A stretch of DNA of 64,000 nt from Rhyacophila brunnea (lineage: Eukaryota; Arthropoda; Insecta; Trichoptera; Rhyacophilidae): the NCBI GenBank assembly GCA_022495005.1, contig JAGYXB010001951.1, positions 10,062,001-10,126,000 on the forward strand. Reading direction: 5' to 3'. Shown here piece after piece: positions 44,931 to 56,802 of this stretch (position 1 is its first letter; each line of letters begins with the position of its first letter). The notes below the pieces were generated by a model. The model ran no database searches. It saw only the letters and a program-made list of their open reading frames with translations, and was not told where the DNA came from. The position numbers and the translations under genes are program-made.

Positions 44931-46068
44931 TAAGCCTAAACTAGCAAGAGTGGTTAATCATTTTTTTTTTAAATATTATTGACTAGTAGAATAATAAATT
45001 CGAGGCGAAAATCCATTGCATTAATAATTTTAATAAAACACAATTTTACTGATCCACATCAAAAATTTTCGACAGACTTTTATTTCAACTTTTTATATAG
45101 TTTAGTTAGGTACTGAATTGACTTATTAAATAACATAAAAATACATTTTTTTAAAGAGTATTGCCAAGGTATTGGATTTTTTTAAAGTATGCGGTACCTA
45201 CCAATATAACTTTCATTATATACCTACCATAATATACAGTATTTCATATTTCACAAGTTGACCTTTAGTGTGCTATGTAAGTACTTCATACGCTTGTTTT
45301 CAAAGCCAATATTCCCAGAATATAATTTACTTCACACAAGAAACTTTTATGATGTGGGCCGTACAACTTTCGTCCAACGCCTAACTTGACGTGGCGAATG
45401 TGACACGTTAAATTCTACGTGATTTTTTTACATTATTTTTTTTCAAATTGTAACTTTACGTGGGAATTAAAACGCCATAATATTTTTTTTTCAGATATCT
45501 ATTTATATAAATATCTGTCCAAATACAGTGTGTATTTATATATGTATATGTTAGTGAAAAGAGCATGAACACTTAGAAATAATTTACATTGTTGGAGATA
45601 TCCATATAAAATCTATTATATTATTAAAAGTAATACTATCGACCGAGGGTGCATTTAAAATCTAATAGTATATAAATATAGTCATTGTCGCAGTAGATAG
45701 TCGACATGTTTTATGACATATACCATAAAACCTTTTTTTTTAGTTTAGCAAGTTTAAAAAGTTTAGCACAAAAGTATATGAATCACTAATCTTGACCGCC
45801 TAAGATCTAAGTAGAGATATTTAACAAGTCAATGGACTGAAAAGGTTTATGTCGAACAATGACATTAATATGGACGAAGCATCTAGAAAATAAAATGACA
45901 CTCACTTTGTGTCGGGTCTGCCGGATGGCGAAATTCATATTTTAATATCGGTATCCTACGCTCAAATGAACATTCTGCTTGCAAGCGGTCTGGCGACACC
46001 GCTGGGTCTGCCCATACAAAATTTCTGACTGTCAGGTTTCGACTCCACCGTTATTATTGTGTTACAAA
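44931..46068. other. No gene seen
   Basis: A+T-rich to about 45900; 45905-46060 is richer in G+C (GTCTGGCGACACCGCTGGGT) and precedes the THAP-like start. Confidence 0.4.
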
Positions 46069-46140
46069 ATGCCAATGTGCCTAGTTAAAAATTGTAAAAA
46101 AATCTACTAAACACTCCAAGAAAGATGGGATATCACTTTG
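46069..46140 (+). pseudogene. Possible THAP-domain start, frameshifted
   Basis: ATG at 46069 opens MPMCLVKNCKK; with a 1-base shift after AAAAAA it continues STKHSKKDGISL. A THAP zinc finger normally begins MP..C....C and then a KKDGISFH-like stretch. The C-x4-C pair and KDGIS are present, but the distal Cys/His pair is not seen and stops follow. THAP domains occur in P-element-type transposases and host factors. Recognition rests on about 25 residues. Confidence 0.35.
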
Positions 46141-47304
46141 CATGTGTTAGTATTATTTATTATTTATAAAATGCCATTTTAAGATATTGATGAATGTTTA
46201 TTCAATGCAATTGAATGACAGGAACCATTGGACAGTCAGTCGCCTGTGATTCGCTGGGCTCACTTGCGTCTAATCTCCGAGAAGTCGTAAGTAACCGAGA
46301 ATCTGTTTCTAACGCAATGAGTCATGACACTAATACGCCATTACAATAAAGGTTATATTACTATAAATTCTCGAAGCTTGTATCGCATAATGGAAACGGA
46401 TACGTCAATGGTCACGTGACATCTACCTATACATCTGTGAATGACTTTCATGCACAATTTCTCGTGCGCGCCGGGTATGAAGTGAGTCGTCCATTTAATA
46501 TGTCATTGATGTCGAATGGTTCAAGAATGATTTGAAAAGTTTAATTCATAAAAATCAACCTCAAACTGGCTACAATATTTTATATCTCTAGTGGGTAGGC
46601 GACACAAAACTGTCTCATAAATTACCATGATTATCGGACAGTCGCTTATTGAACTAACAATTTCAAACATAACCAAAATGATCAAAAGTTTAACGCCATG
46701 ATTTCAGCAATCATCTAAATTTAATTTAAAATATTTGATGCGAGGGACATTGTTATCCCACGAAACCGATCCAGATAATTGTTAAAATGATATAAATCAA
46801 GTTATCACTATCTAATAAAATATATGCATCAAGTACCGACTATAATTTATTTTACTCATACCATTCATTGAATTTTTCAGTAATTTAGCAATTGGTTACA
46901 TATATACATTTATATATTATATTTACGTTCAATCCTTCCAATTAACATATTCTTCCCTAGTATATTTTCAAGTGTTATGTTTCTCCATTTTCCACACCCT
47001 TCCCCTCTCAGTTATGCTGTGTTTGCTTTGGCTTCCCACTGTTTGAAGAAAATTATTCACAATTTGTTCAGGAATATTTATGGTTTATCAGAATCATCAC
47101 ATTATTTTTCTGGAAGGGACCATTCATGATCGTCAATATTTATGTATTTAACCCGCCTAGTTTGAATTGTAGGAATAATTAATGAGAACTTTATGTATCA
47201 ATTAAACATTCGATAACCAAAATATGTACATCATTTTGAAAAATCACATAAACACACTTAACAATGTATTTTTCTAATAATATTTATTAATAGAACAATA
47301 TATA
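46141..47304. other. No gene seen
   Basis: A+T-rich sequence with no recognisable feature. Confidence 0.5.
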
Positions 47305-47395
47305 GAGAAAGATTGATCCGACTAAGATTCGAACTCACATACTTGCATATTCAACGTATCTTCTGAATTGGGAGCGAATATGAGGCCTTACTCTC
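47305..47395 (-). mobile_element. tRNA-like relic
   Basis: Minus strand has GTGAGTTCGAATCTTAGTCG (box B) downstream of AATTCAGAAGATACGTTGAA. Box A is not clear; likely an old SINE head of a different family. Confidence 0.4.
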
Positions 47396-47675
47396 CAAAA
47401 GGCTGGGTCATTCTATAGTAGGTTTTTGGGGTCGTAATAACTATAATTTGCATGTATATTGTGTTGAATTGTCGACAGAACTGTTTTTTTACATACTATA
47501 ATTTCATATTCAGATATAGGTACAAATTGAACAATAATATTCGGAATGGTTAATTTATGTACATATTAGTTAATAAATCGTACATGACATATTATATTTC
47601 ACGGCTTATCTTGACAATATCTGCAGGAAATATAAAATGTATTTAAATGCTATGATTATCCTCGGTTTTAATAAA

Positions 47676-48118
47676 CTATAAATGCAAGACGTTCACAATA
47701 TGGACAAGAAATGAAATAATGTTATTAACATTATACAAAGAAAAAAAATCTTAATATATGAGTACATATAAAAATTACATCAAACCTATGTAGATTCCAT
47801 TTCATTTTTTATTAAAACAATGTCCACTTTAACTGACCCTCACATAAATGAAATAAATCAACATCCAAAGCGGTTTGAACATAATTATTGCCCTCAAAGT
47901 ATGCATTTCCAATTGCAGGTTAATTCTCCATATTTGAATAAAAAAACAATCGCTGCTTCCGATTTCTAAGATAGTTTGGGACACCGATCAATTCTACCAG
48001 GAATGAATGAGTTTTCGTTTTCACCGCGTATAAGTCGTAAAAAAGTGAAAGTCAGTCGGATAAAATCACGTTTAGTATCCATACAAGGTACCTAAAGGTG
48101 ATTTTTTTTTCAACACTT
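47676..48118 (-). mobile_element. LINE 3' part (family B), with 3' UTR
   Basis: Closely similar to 44388-44875, but retains the 3' UTR (plus strand CAAGACGTTCACAATATGGA). The stretch near 47870 (GTTTGAACATAATTATTGCC on the plus strand) aligns with the TMFNQIAS...FHL region of the 22060 copy. The other end (GTATCCATACAAGG, then TTTTTTTTCAACACTTA) coincides with that of the 44388 copy. A tRNA-like minus-strand sequence follows at 48119-48165. Confidence 0.66.
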
Positions 48119-48734
48119 AACACCACAAAGCTGTAGTTCAACTGATAGAGGGCTCAATCAATAGTTAGTTCACCATACCACTCAGTGAACTTACCGCGTG
48201 TCTTTCCTAACAATGTATTGTTAAAATCATATATTATTTAAATTATTTCTTTACACATTTCTAATTAATCAAGGTTCACGTATAGTTGGCGACGGTGTCT
48301 ACCTGGTGATAAAATATTGCCGGCTTATAAAATATTTACCTTGTCTTTCATACTTTGCTGTCTGTCGTAGTTGACGTCGCGAAATTGTACATCGTTAAAA
48401 TTACTTAACTCTGACAGCCATGATGTGTTTGGCCTAATTACCTTGCATAGAATATATTCAAACATTTTCTATCACACTTGGAAATTTATACGCTGCGTTT
48501 GTAAAGATTTCTTAGTACTTAGCTCAGAGCTTTTCAAGGTGTTAGATCATAATGGTTCCTTGGAGAGCTAAAAATAAATAAAAATTCATTGCAGTGAGCT
48601 GACCATATTAAAGAAAAAGAAGGATGAAATCCACCATAGAAAAAAACAATGAATCACGACGTAGCAAAGAATACCTATCTCTAAATGTTACAGCAGTTTT
48701 TAACCTCAAATAACGCTCTCTTCTCTCAAGAGCC
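48119..48734. other. No gene recognised
   Basis: 48125-48165 reads AAGCTGTAGTTCAACTGATA, possibly a tRNA-like head on the minus strand. The 66-codon ORF at 48371-48571 has no motif. Confidence 0.35.
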
Positions 48735-48812
48735 CCCAATTTTTAATAAACCATTTCTTTTATTTAACGAATAATTCACAAGATTTTGAGAATGTAACAT
48801 TCCATAATATAA
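48735..48812 (-). repeat. Composite dispersed repeat, short inverted fragment
   Basis: TTAACGAATAATTCACAAGA then TTTTGAGAATGTAACATTCC is the inverse of the 26975-27015 block. Confidence 0.55.
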
Positions 48813-48824
48813 TTTTTTTTCTAG

Positions 48825-49091
48825 ATGCCTTTATCGATACCTCGCATTTACTATCGCGGTGTCTTTAAAGACTTTGGCAAGCAAACTACTCTACTTGATG
48901 CCAGTCAAATGAAAATTGTGCCCACTGAGAATAATGCCTTATTGATAACTATTCTTCTACCCGCATCTGGTATTGCTAATTTGAATTTGGCCAGGGCCTA
49001 TGAAACCGCCTTGGAAAAAAATGGAACATTCTTTGTAGCGCAAGGCGTTAGTGTTTCTGTTGAATATGTTGTCGTATTCATTGGGAACTGA
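48825..49091 (+). CDS. Unrecognised 88-codon candidate exon
   Basis: I do not recognise this product. It is reported because its base composition is more codon-like than its surroundings and a pyrimidine-rich AATTTTTTTTCTAG immediately precedes the first codon, which would suit a 3' splice site; the ATG may then be internal to an exon. The reading contains FGKQTTLLDASQMKIVPTEN and LPASGIANLNLARAYETALE, with hydrophobic ITILLP and VSVEYVVVFI segments, and ends at TGA 49089-49091. No matching donor site or neighbouring exon could be argued. It could be a host exon, a processed pseudogene or chance. Confidence 0.25.
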   Translation: MPLSIPRIYYRGVFKDFGKQTTLLDASQMKIVPTENNALLITILLPASGIANLNLARAYETALEKNGTFFVAQGVSVSVEYVVVFIGN

Positions 49092-49271
49092 GAACTGCGA
49101 TTTATAGCCGAGTTTTTCCCGTGGTAAAAGAAATGTCGCATAGGACTGATATTCTGAGCATATACTTATCCTATCTTATATGACTGCAATCACTGGATCT
49201 GAAAGGTATGAATCATCATTACATGTTACCATTTATTATTTTGATTCGTCCATATATTTTCAACATATATG

Positions 49272-49446
49272 GTTTATTAAAAAATGTTAGCAAGTTCAAG
49301 TAGACGTTACAACTAAAATATTTGGCGAGAGCCAGGCGTTAGCAATGTTAGTAATTAAAATAACTAATATTCTTTTATTTAATACACAAAAACAAATGTC
49401 AATAATAACGCAATTTGATAAGCATTTCATCTATGACCTACTAGTG
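49272..49446 (+). repeat. Composite dispersed repeat
   Basis: GTTAGCAAGTTCAAGTAGAC, GGCGAGAGCC, AGTAATTAAAATAACTAATA, AACGCAATTTGATAAGCATT and TCATCTATGACCTACTAGTG in order. It matches 27840-28015 and lacks the tRNA-like end. Confidence 0.7.
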
Positions 49447-49539
49447 TGGTGTTTTACTTAGGTGTTTTCAATTTATGTATGTTAAATACCTATATATATT
49501 TTTTTAAATCTCGACAAACATACATGTTGTGTACAAAAT

Positions 49540-49640
49540 ATCATCAGAAAAATAGATAAACCAAGTAAGGATCAAACCTCATTTCTTGGACTCTCCGGGT
49601 GGGTGCTCTTATTCTTTCAGATATCGGCCCGTCAATGACC
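49540..49640 (-). mobile_element. tRNA-like relic
   Basis: Minus strand GGGCCGATATCTGAAAGAAT (box A-like), ACCCACCCGGAGAGTCC, then GAGGTTTGATCCTTACTTGG (box B-like). Arrangement and size fit a tRNA-derived SINE head of another family. Confidence 0.45.
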
Positions 49641-50417
49641 GATCGGAATTAAATTTAAGAGCTGTGTCTTCGCTGAAGGTAACGCGAACAACTGTGTGAT
49701 TAAATCGAGGCAATAAATATAAACCCGTTCGAATGCGCTAGGCGTCAGCCAAGTGGATACAGATTTGAAACAATATTTGTATATATTGAACTGATTTTTT
49801 TGGATATCAGTAAAGTTTATCATGTTATTTGTGGCTGCCTTCGTAGCTCAATCCTCCGTTTTCTACCTTCAGTCGATCACTTCTAGCACAATATCATAGA
49901 ATATAAAGCGCTTTGCCTGCCACTGCTTGTTCACCCACATATGTCACGTGGCAAGCTCATTTTGGGCATTGGATGTTGATAATTCTGATGACATCAGGCA
50001 TATCAAAGGTCTAATATATCTCATAATTATAGCGATGTTGCCATATGCCAAATACCTCTATCTTCTGGGAAATCACAGACAGTTAATCGCCTTCGAATCA
50101 AAGTACAATACTAGTGTAGCAATCATACCACTTAGCATTAAATGAGTGACACACTTTAATTTGTATGTTTTGTTGTCAAAACAAAACAATAAAGCGATAA
50201 TGATGGGCAGCAGTTCCTCAATCATAACTAGATCAGTAGGGTATATTATGATTTGTAAGTGCGACAATATCTCTTATATTATAAATTATAAATTGGAAGG
50301 ACAATCCATGAATCCTCACTCACACATCGAGTCCGTCACGCGACGCTTTACTATTGTCACGAGGTCCTCGCTCGACATAGTCAACCTACATTCCACTAGT
50401 AGCTGCAAGTGTAGACC
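49641..50417. other. No gene recognised
   Basis: Overlapping ORFs at 49927-50421 have no recognisable domain and partly overlap on opposite strands. Confidence 0.4.
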
Positions 50418-50550
50418 ATGACTTTTGCGGCAGTTTTTTGTTCATGTCCCAATGACGGGAAATCTGTAAAGAAAAATGAAAAAGTAATGCATCTAAATGT
50501 CCCCATAATAATATATCACCACTCTTTAATAGGCTTTAAGTTTATGTGAC
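50418..50550 (+). pseudogene. Possible second THAP-like start
   Basis: ATG at 50418 opens MTFAAVFCSCPNDGKSVKKN then EKVMHLNVP. It resembles the CAVFGC.ND.......SFH.FP opening of THAP domains, with the first Cys apparently lost. Too short and diverged to be sure. Confidence 0.22.
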
Positions 50551-51109
50551 AAACTTTAATACATATAGACCCATTCGAGAATTAGGTTTGTTTGACTTAT
50601 CAGTCTGCTGTAATTGTGCTTGGAAGTTACATGTTTTCTTTATAACACCAAATCATCATAATATTAGGTTCTCAGTATTTTTTTAAAGCTTCTCGTTGCA
50701 GTACTTAGCGGGCCTAAGCTTTAACGTGCATAGATATTATTATCTTGTGTGTAGCGTAGAGCCAACAGCCCGGAGCAAAATATTTCCCCGCGCTGATTAC
50801 GTTTTCCGCCACGACACTGGCGCTCATGTATCTAGTTTAGGTATACATACCCAAACCACGCTAACGTCGCAGTAATCTACTTATCTATAAATCAAACAAA
50901 TTCACTGCTTGCCTTGAGTATGCAAGGACGTTGTGTCAAGTATCTATCACCTTGCTTGCCGCGCTGGCGTCGAATATAATCACTTTGCATAATTTCAATA
51001 TAACGATGAATTACATGTTTACCTTAAACTGCTGTGCCACGTCTTCACACCCTATAGCCTTTAGTATATTGTAGGCCATCGGGCATATACCGTAGCGAGT
51101 TCCATGACA
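50551..51109. other. No gene seen
   Basis: A+T-rich with a G+C-richer part at 50750-50840 (CGGAGCAAAATATTTCCCCG); no motif. Confidence 0.4.
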
Positions 51110-51230
51110 AAACAGAACATAACAAAACGTGAGTGTACACGGAGCCTGAAGATGCAGAAAGGCGAAACCCGGGTCGATAAAAACGACTCAAATGGAATAG
51201 TACAAAACTTAAATCCATTAGATTACATAT
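51110..51230 (+). repeat. Family P repeat with hammerhead-like core
   Basis: GGAGCCTGAAGATGCAGAAA, GGCGAAACCCGGGTCGATAA, ACGACTCAAATGGAATAGTA and ACTTAAATCCATTAGA. The CTGAAGA (51146-51152), GAAAC (51164-51168) and GTC (51173-51175) spacing resembles the minimal hammerhead ribozyme carried by Penelope-like elements and retrozymes. Stem II is weak (GC/GC) and stem I does not pair well as read, so catalytic activity is doubtful. The same 3' part occurs at 10289 and 31107. Parent element unknown. Confidence 0.55.
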
Positions 51231-52699
51231 ATTCTCTAAGCAATATAGTAATTTAGGATTCACATAGACATACATATAATATATATGCTATCCAAGTCTA
51301 TCAAATCTTCTTCTAACAAATCAACACATGTAAGGCTTGTAGGTATAATACAAAGTTTTTTTTTTATATGAATTTTGATGTTGGTTGTCATTGAGATCGG
51401 AGGATTGTCTAATTCATTATATTGAAACAGGTACCTAATGTTTACACAACAACGCTTACCTACCTTTGCATATTAGCCATTTTTTTCGCACAGTAGGAAA
51501 GGTCTGGGAGGGGTCTTTTTTTAATGAAAATATCTTTTATAATAAAAGGAAATGTAATATTTTATGTTCAGGATATTATAACAGTAAAATACTGAAGATG
51601 AAACAAAATTCAATTTCAAGTAGCGTACATATGGCTATCATAATATAACGTTTTTTTCCACTATAGCCTACCTAACTTCAACAGGCACCCTTTGCCACTG
51701 GTAAATAGCTTTATATACAGAAAGGTTGAAAATCTGGACAAATCTATTCATCCATTGGCACACAGGTGGCAACGTAGAAAGGCCATTCGATTGGCAAGAT
51801 CGTTTAGTTCTGCGGAAGTACGTAGTCATGCCATTCACACTGGACTGGAATCATCCTTAATCTACCACTTGATTGGTCCAGGCTGATGATACCGGTTTGT
51901 ATTTCTCTGATCGATATGGTTTATTTATTTTATCATTGAGTATATTCAATTCATTTATAATTTAAATTTGAGTATTTGACGTTTTAAATTACCTTTACAA
52001 TTCCAATTAATCTTCCAAAGAACTCGACTGCGCAGATATCGCGCTGCAGTCTTATTAAATTGAAAAAAGCTCCAGCCAATAACCAATAACCGATGTTTCG
52101 TGAAATTCGATAACCCTTGATGTAATTTCTTTCCCCTTTTGATTCGAAAATGCAGTCTAGTCTGTGTTGTTTTTCGGCGAGGGGGTCGCTCCATAACGAA
52201 GTCACATTGCTATATTTTCAATTCACATCTTGTTAGATCCATCAGAATAACTGTTAGTCGGGGTGGGTTCCGACACCCGGTTCCGTGCGCCACCGATCTG
52301 CGAGGTGGCTGGTGGTGGTAGTTATCGGGCTAATTTTCCAATTCGCTTTTCCGCAAAGCCCCCCACTCCCATTGGCGGATGTCTCGGAGATTCGAATTCA
52401 ATGAGATTTGAATTTCCCTTATCTCCATTGACAACCTTCCAGGTATAATCAAAGTAAGGATTATTTCTAAGGTATAATACATATTTTAGTTTCAACTAAT
52501 TAAGAATTCGCAAAAACTTGGATTTTACTCATTATTTTAATGTATATTTTTAGAATAGACATTCAAATTTGAGTCATTATATATTATATATATAAACGTC
52601 AAAGTTTATATTTCTGGTATGTTTACTCTCATTATTATTTTATTTCATTTATAAAACATCCTAAAACGAGCTGGAGTAGTGATATTATTACCGTGTTAA
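51231..52699. other. No gene established
   Basis: 51692-51886 (64 codons) and overlapping ORFs at 51955-52448 have no recognisable domain. 52180-52440 is markedly G+C-richer (CGGGGTGGGTTCCGACACCC). A simple repeat ATATATTATATATATA lies near 52577. Confidence 0.35.
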
Positions 52700-52825
52700 T
52701 ACGTCTCAAGCGCGGTAATATGTTGGTTTATGAAGTCGTGGGTCGTGGTCTGAAACACTCACATTTTGTTTTTTCAATGTGTTCAGAGCATGAACATATA
52801 GGTCGAGCAAATGGCTAACATACAT
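52700..52825 (+). mobile_element. tRNA-derived SINE, diverged
   Basis: CTCAAGCGCGGTAATATGTT, then GAAGTCGTGGGTCGTGGTCT (decayed T arm), TTTTTTCAATGTGTTCAGAG and ATAGGTCGAGCAAATGGCTA follow the order of the SINE family. Confidence 0.65.
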
Positions 52826-54451
52826 ATTGCGTTAAACAAATTGGTTATGAAACTTCGTCGTGAGAAAACATAACAGTTTAATAAAGGGATAGCAAATATG
52901 GATGTTTTTTATAGAATTCCTAATAGGTTAAACAACAGAAATATTGGTAGTTATGTATTAGAAATATCGATAAAAAATAATGGACATAATAAGATTTGAA
53001 TATGCGTCAACCTAGAATACATATTATTTTCTCTAAAAACTTGTTACCACCCCTGCATTGCTATGCCAATTTACAACGAAACAAGACCGACACCCGCGTC
53101 TCTCCACCCTCGGTATAGATGTAATAATGCGCATCGATGAATGTATAAATATTTTATTTATGCAGGAATCTGTTGACAGGATCCGTGCGACAGCCAATTT
53201 TGCCTTATAAAATGACAGTTTCAATTTGTCACATGAATAATTTTGGTTCTTCGATCAGCCGCTTGGTTGACTAAAAAACAACAACTAATACGTTAATTTG
53301 TGTTAGATAAAATTTGAATAGTGTTTTGAACATACTCTTTTTATCGATAGTACTATAAACATACCACATAAGCATGATTTTCGATAGTTATGACAGAAAA
53401 TATGACGTAGTTAGTGGGACGCCGGGCGAGAGAAAACGATCCAATAGGCTTTATGTAAGAGCAGTCGGAGATAATAACAGTAACAATAATTAAATTTACT
53501 TACCTATGTAATTCGCGCGCAGTAGAAGTAATCGCAATCTGTAGTACCTAACTTATTTTTCTAATTTACATTTCGATTTGTATAAAAACAGAGATACACG
53601 AGATAATTACAAGATAAAAAGAACTTTTTATGTTCAACGTTTTTAAATTTTCTGTTGAATTATTATGCTCAATATGCTCAAACTTGTACTTGATATGAAG
53701 TAAATAAAAAACAAACAAACAAACAAATATAGAATACTGAAATGTCATTTTGATTTCCATAGTAACGCACGTATATATTAATAATTTAGTTGCTAGGACC
53801 ACCCCTTAGCAACCAATAATAGTCTTTTACTTTTTACGGATTTTTATGAAATAACTTTCCATACAAAACAGAATTAACTGAAAATGAATTCAATTCTGCT
53901 TAAAGATGGCTAAAAGTATTAAAAGAATGCATTGGCATCTTGTTCGGATATATTCTAAAAGTTTCAAATGTCTAGCTAGTCGGGAAGTACCTAAGTTAAA
54001 AATCGATTGCAAGATTTGTACTGGACAAACAACCACCGAACAAAGAAGAATACGAGCTAATAAAAACGTTGTAAAAATGCATGCATATTTAATACACGAC
54101 AAGAACTATCAATGGGTGTAGATGGTTGTAGTCCTACGGGTATTAAGGTTACTTATATAGGAAAGCGATTTTTCGACCGGTGTATCGATAACGTTTGTGT
54201 ATACTTAACAGAATATTGTTGCAATATTTTCTCCTAGATTGTAGGAATGACTGAATTATTAAATATCGGCTCAAAGACATTCTATTCGAATTCTGATTGA
54301 ATGTAAAATAAACGTATCCACATATTGAAGATATGGCAATAAAGACTGCTACAATTTTTCACCACGTTTCTAAATAATCTTTCACGTTAATAGTTATTCC
54401 TAAGAATTACGTGTAAGACTATGGGCTCATATTGTTTTATAGTATATTGAG
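52826..54451. other. No gene recognised
   Basis: An (AAAC)n tract is at 53709-53727. A 71-codon plus ORF (53906-54121) contains a C..C pair and many basic residues but no family I can name. Confidence 0.4.
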
Positions 54452-54891
54452 CAGCACATCTATTCTATACACAAGACTGCTTTCGGCCGCTACGGCAGCT
54501 ATCTAGGGTAGGTTTGTATCGAAGTATTACTAAAAAAGTAACAATAATTACAATAATCACATTATTACATATTACATATATTACATAAACAGTCATCACT
54601 GTCTATCTCGCTCAAAAATTTAACACAGCCAAGAGTGGTGCTGTTAAACATAGCACTTATTGTAACAATTATAATAAGTTTTTTGTAATTGTTACAATAA
54701 GTGCTATGTTTTAACAGCACCTCTTTTGGCTGTGGTAAACTTTAGAGCGAGATAGACAGTTTTGACTGTTAAGACGGCTAACTTATTGTAATTGTTACAA
54801 TAAGTGTTTATACTTCGATACAAACCTACCCTAGATAGCTGCCGTAGCGGCCGTAAGCAGTCGTACTCGTGCGTATAGAATAGATGCGCTG
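54452..54891. mobile_element. 440-bp fold-back element
   Basis: The outer arms match inverted: CAGCACATCTATTCTATACA, CTGCTTTCGGCCGCTACGGC and AGCTATCTAGGGTAGGTTTG on the left; the inverse on the right. Inner arms also pair: CTGTCTATCTCGCTC, AACACAGCCAAGAGTGGTGC and ATAGCACTTATTGTAACA against their inverses, converging on AATTATAATAAGTTTTTTGT at about 54670. The whole element could fold into one long hairpin. ACTTATTGTAATTGTTACAATAAGTG-type units occur more than once. No clear TSD was found, so its mobility mechanism is unknown. Confidence 0.8.
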
Positions 54892-56802
54892 AAGTTACGA
54901 CTAGCTCTTCCACAGATTGAAAGACATTCCTACTTATAATTTTATTTAGTCTTCATTTTTAACCGGATGTATGTCTCAAGCGCGATTCCGTTGTGCTTTA
55001 TCCTCATTACACTGGCCGATTGCTTAAATAATAATTTAATATATTGTACACACACTGCCATCTCTTGGAATCATAGTAAATACTATTCTTTATGATATTA
55101 TAATTTTAATATATTTCCAAATAAGATATTAATTATGTTTATAAGGTTTTATTTTTTCATATAAATTCACGGCCCGCTGGGTAGCGCTATATTAATACCT
55201 CCCGGCATTTAATGGATTTTAATGATGATCCAATAAAACAATCTGCTCGATGTATACATCCCCTTAAATTTATAATAATATATTTTAAACAAACCGGATT
55301 ACCGTGAAGTTTGATAGTTTTTAGAGAAAAGTCTCTTTCGGTACATTTATATAATTTCTAAAGATCTAGCTTATGATGAAGAATATAGCATTCTTCATCG
55401 AAAATATATTACATGGAAAACCAACCCCCCTGACTAAGACATACGATTCTTCCTAGGAGGTATGTTCCTTTTCCATGTATACTTATCTTTTTAAAAATCA
55501 ACAAGTGTTGTCTTTAGAAACATGACACATTGTGAGATGATCTTAAATTCAAATTATTAAGTTTAAAAATCCTTTGTTTTTAATTTTCATTCGCCATTCA
55601 AAACGTTTATAATTTTAATACAATTTTTAAAAGCGGATTTCTCTATCTAAAAAAAAACTAAGTACGATTTCCTCCTAGAGAACTTTCCTAGTTAGATAGA
55701 AAGTTGTGATTTCGCTAATTGAAAAAGCATGCTTTTCAATATCTCGGTATTATGAATGAGTTTTCATATTTCCGCAAGGGCTGGACATTTTATTTACACC
55801 TAAATTATTTGAAATATTTTCGGTGTGCTACGAATATTATTTTTTTTACTACCTATTTCGAGATTTTCAACTTATTTAGACTTACTTTGGATTAGCTTGG
55901 AATATTACTGTATAAAGTTATTATACACGTGTTTGTATTGCAAAACTGATGGCAATTCCGCAACGTTTTTCGTGTTGTTGAATTAGTAGCCATATGAAAA
56001 CTATTATTCTTTTCGTTGGCGCATTGAAAGATGGCGGCTATAAACTAGTTTCTCGACGCAATCTGTGGCAGCTGTTTTGACATATCAGCATTATGTAGCG
56101 TTATATCGTTATAACATGCAGGTTTGGGAATATTCATCAAAAAGATCTAAATAATGATGGTTCGGTGAATTTAACTACCTACTAATCATGAATACTATTT
56201 TTCTGAGTCTATCCTGGCACACGCAGTTGCAGCTACATTTTACTCGTACATTACAGTAGCAGCTACATTTTACTCTTATTGATAGCCCCCATGTGTAGTC
56301 GCCTATTCTGAGACTTCGTTTTAACGTTCATCTGACATACCTAATATTCGTTGCTTCAGTTCTTTTCAATAATTGTGGTTATAGCTAAGTGTTACATTTC
56401 TTGGTATAATAGTAATCATAAATATTCTGTAAATTTATCTATGCACCTTCCATAATGGCATAAAAATCATTTATTGTGAATTTAATTACTACAATAATTA
56501 ACTTCAGTATTATTTTTCTGCAAAATAACACACAATACTAAAACACATACTTAAAGAATTATAGTAGATGTCGCCCTCGACTCGGGCGATCACACTACTT
56601 TTTTATAACCTTTTTTCTCCTCCACAATAAAAGTTTCTCGCGGCATTTCCTATTAAGAAGACTATTCAATTTTTTACCATTTCGCACATGTTCAATCAGC
56701 ATTCTTTACTGTTTCATAAATCTAATAACATTCATTTCGAGAGATTAGCTTTGAAAAGTGTTAAATCACTCTATTGATATTTGTCACATTTTTAAGTATA
56801 AT
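54892..56802. other. No gene seen; small hairpins
   Basis: GATGAAGAAT-ATAGC-ATTCTTCATC at 55375-55399 is a perfect 10-bp stem. TACATGGAAAA (55410) and TTTTCCATGTA (near 55470) are inverted, as are CTCTATCTAA (55640) and TTAGATAGAAAG (55692). These may be pieces of a decayed fold-back element. Confidence 0.4.

Noticed and set aside
53906..54121. Basic 71-codon ORF with a C..C pair as a zinc-finger gene
   Set aside because: Only one cysteine pair and no family match; length is within chance in this sequence.
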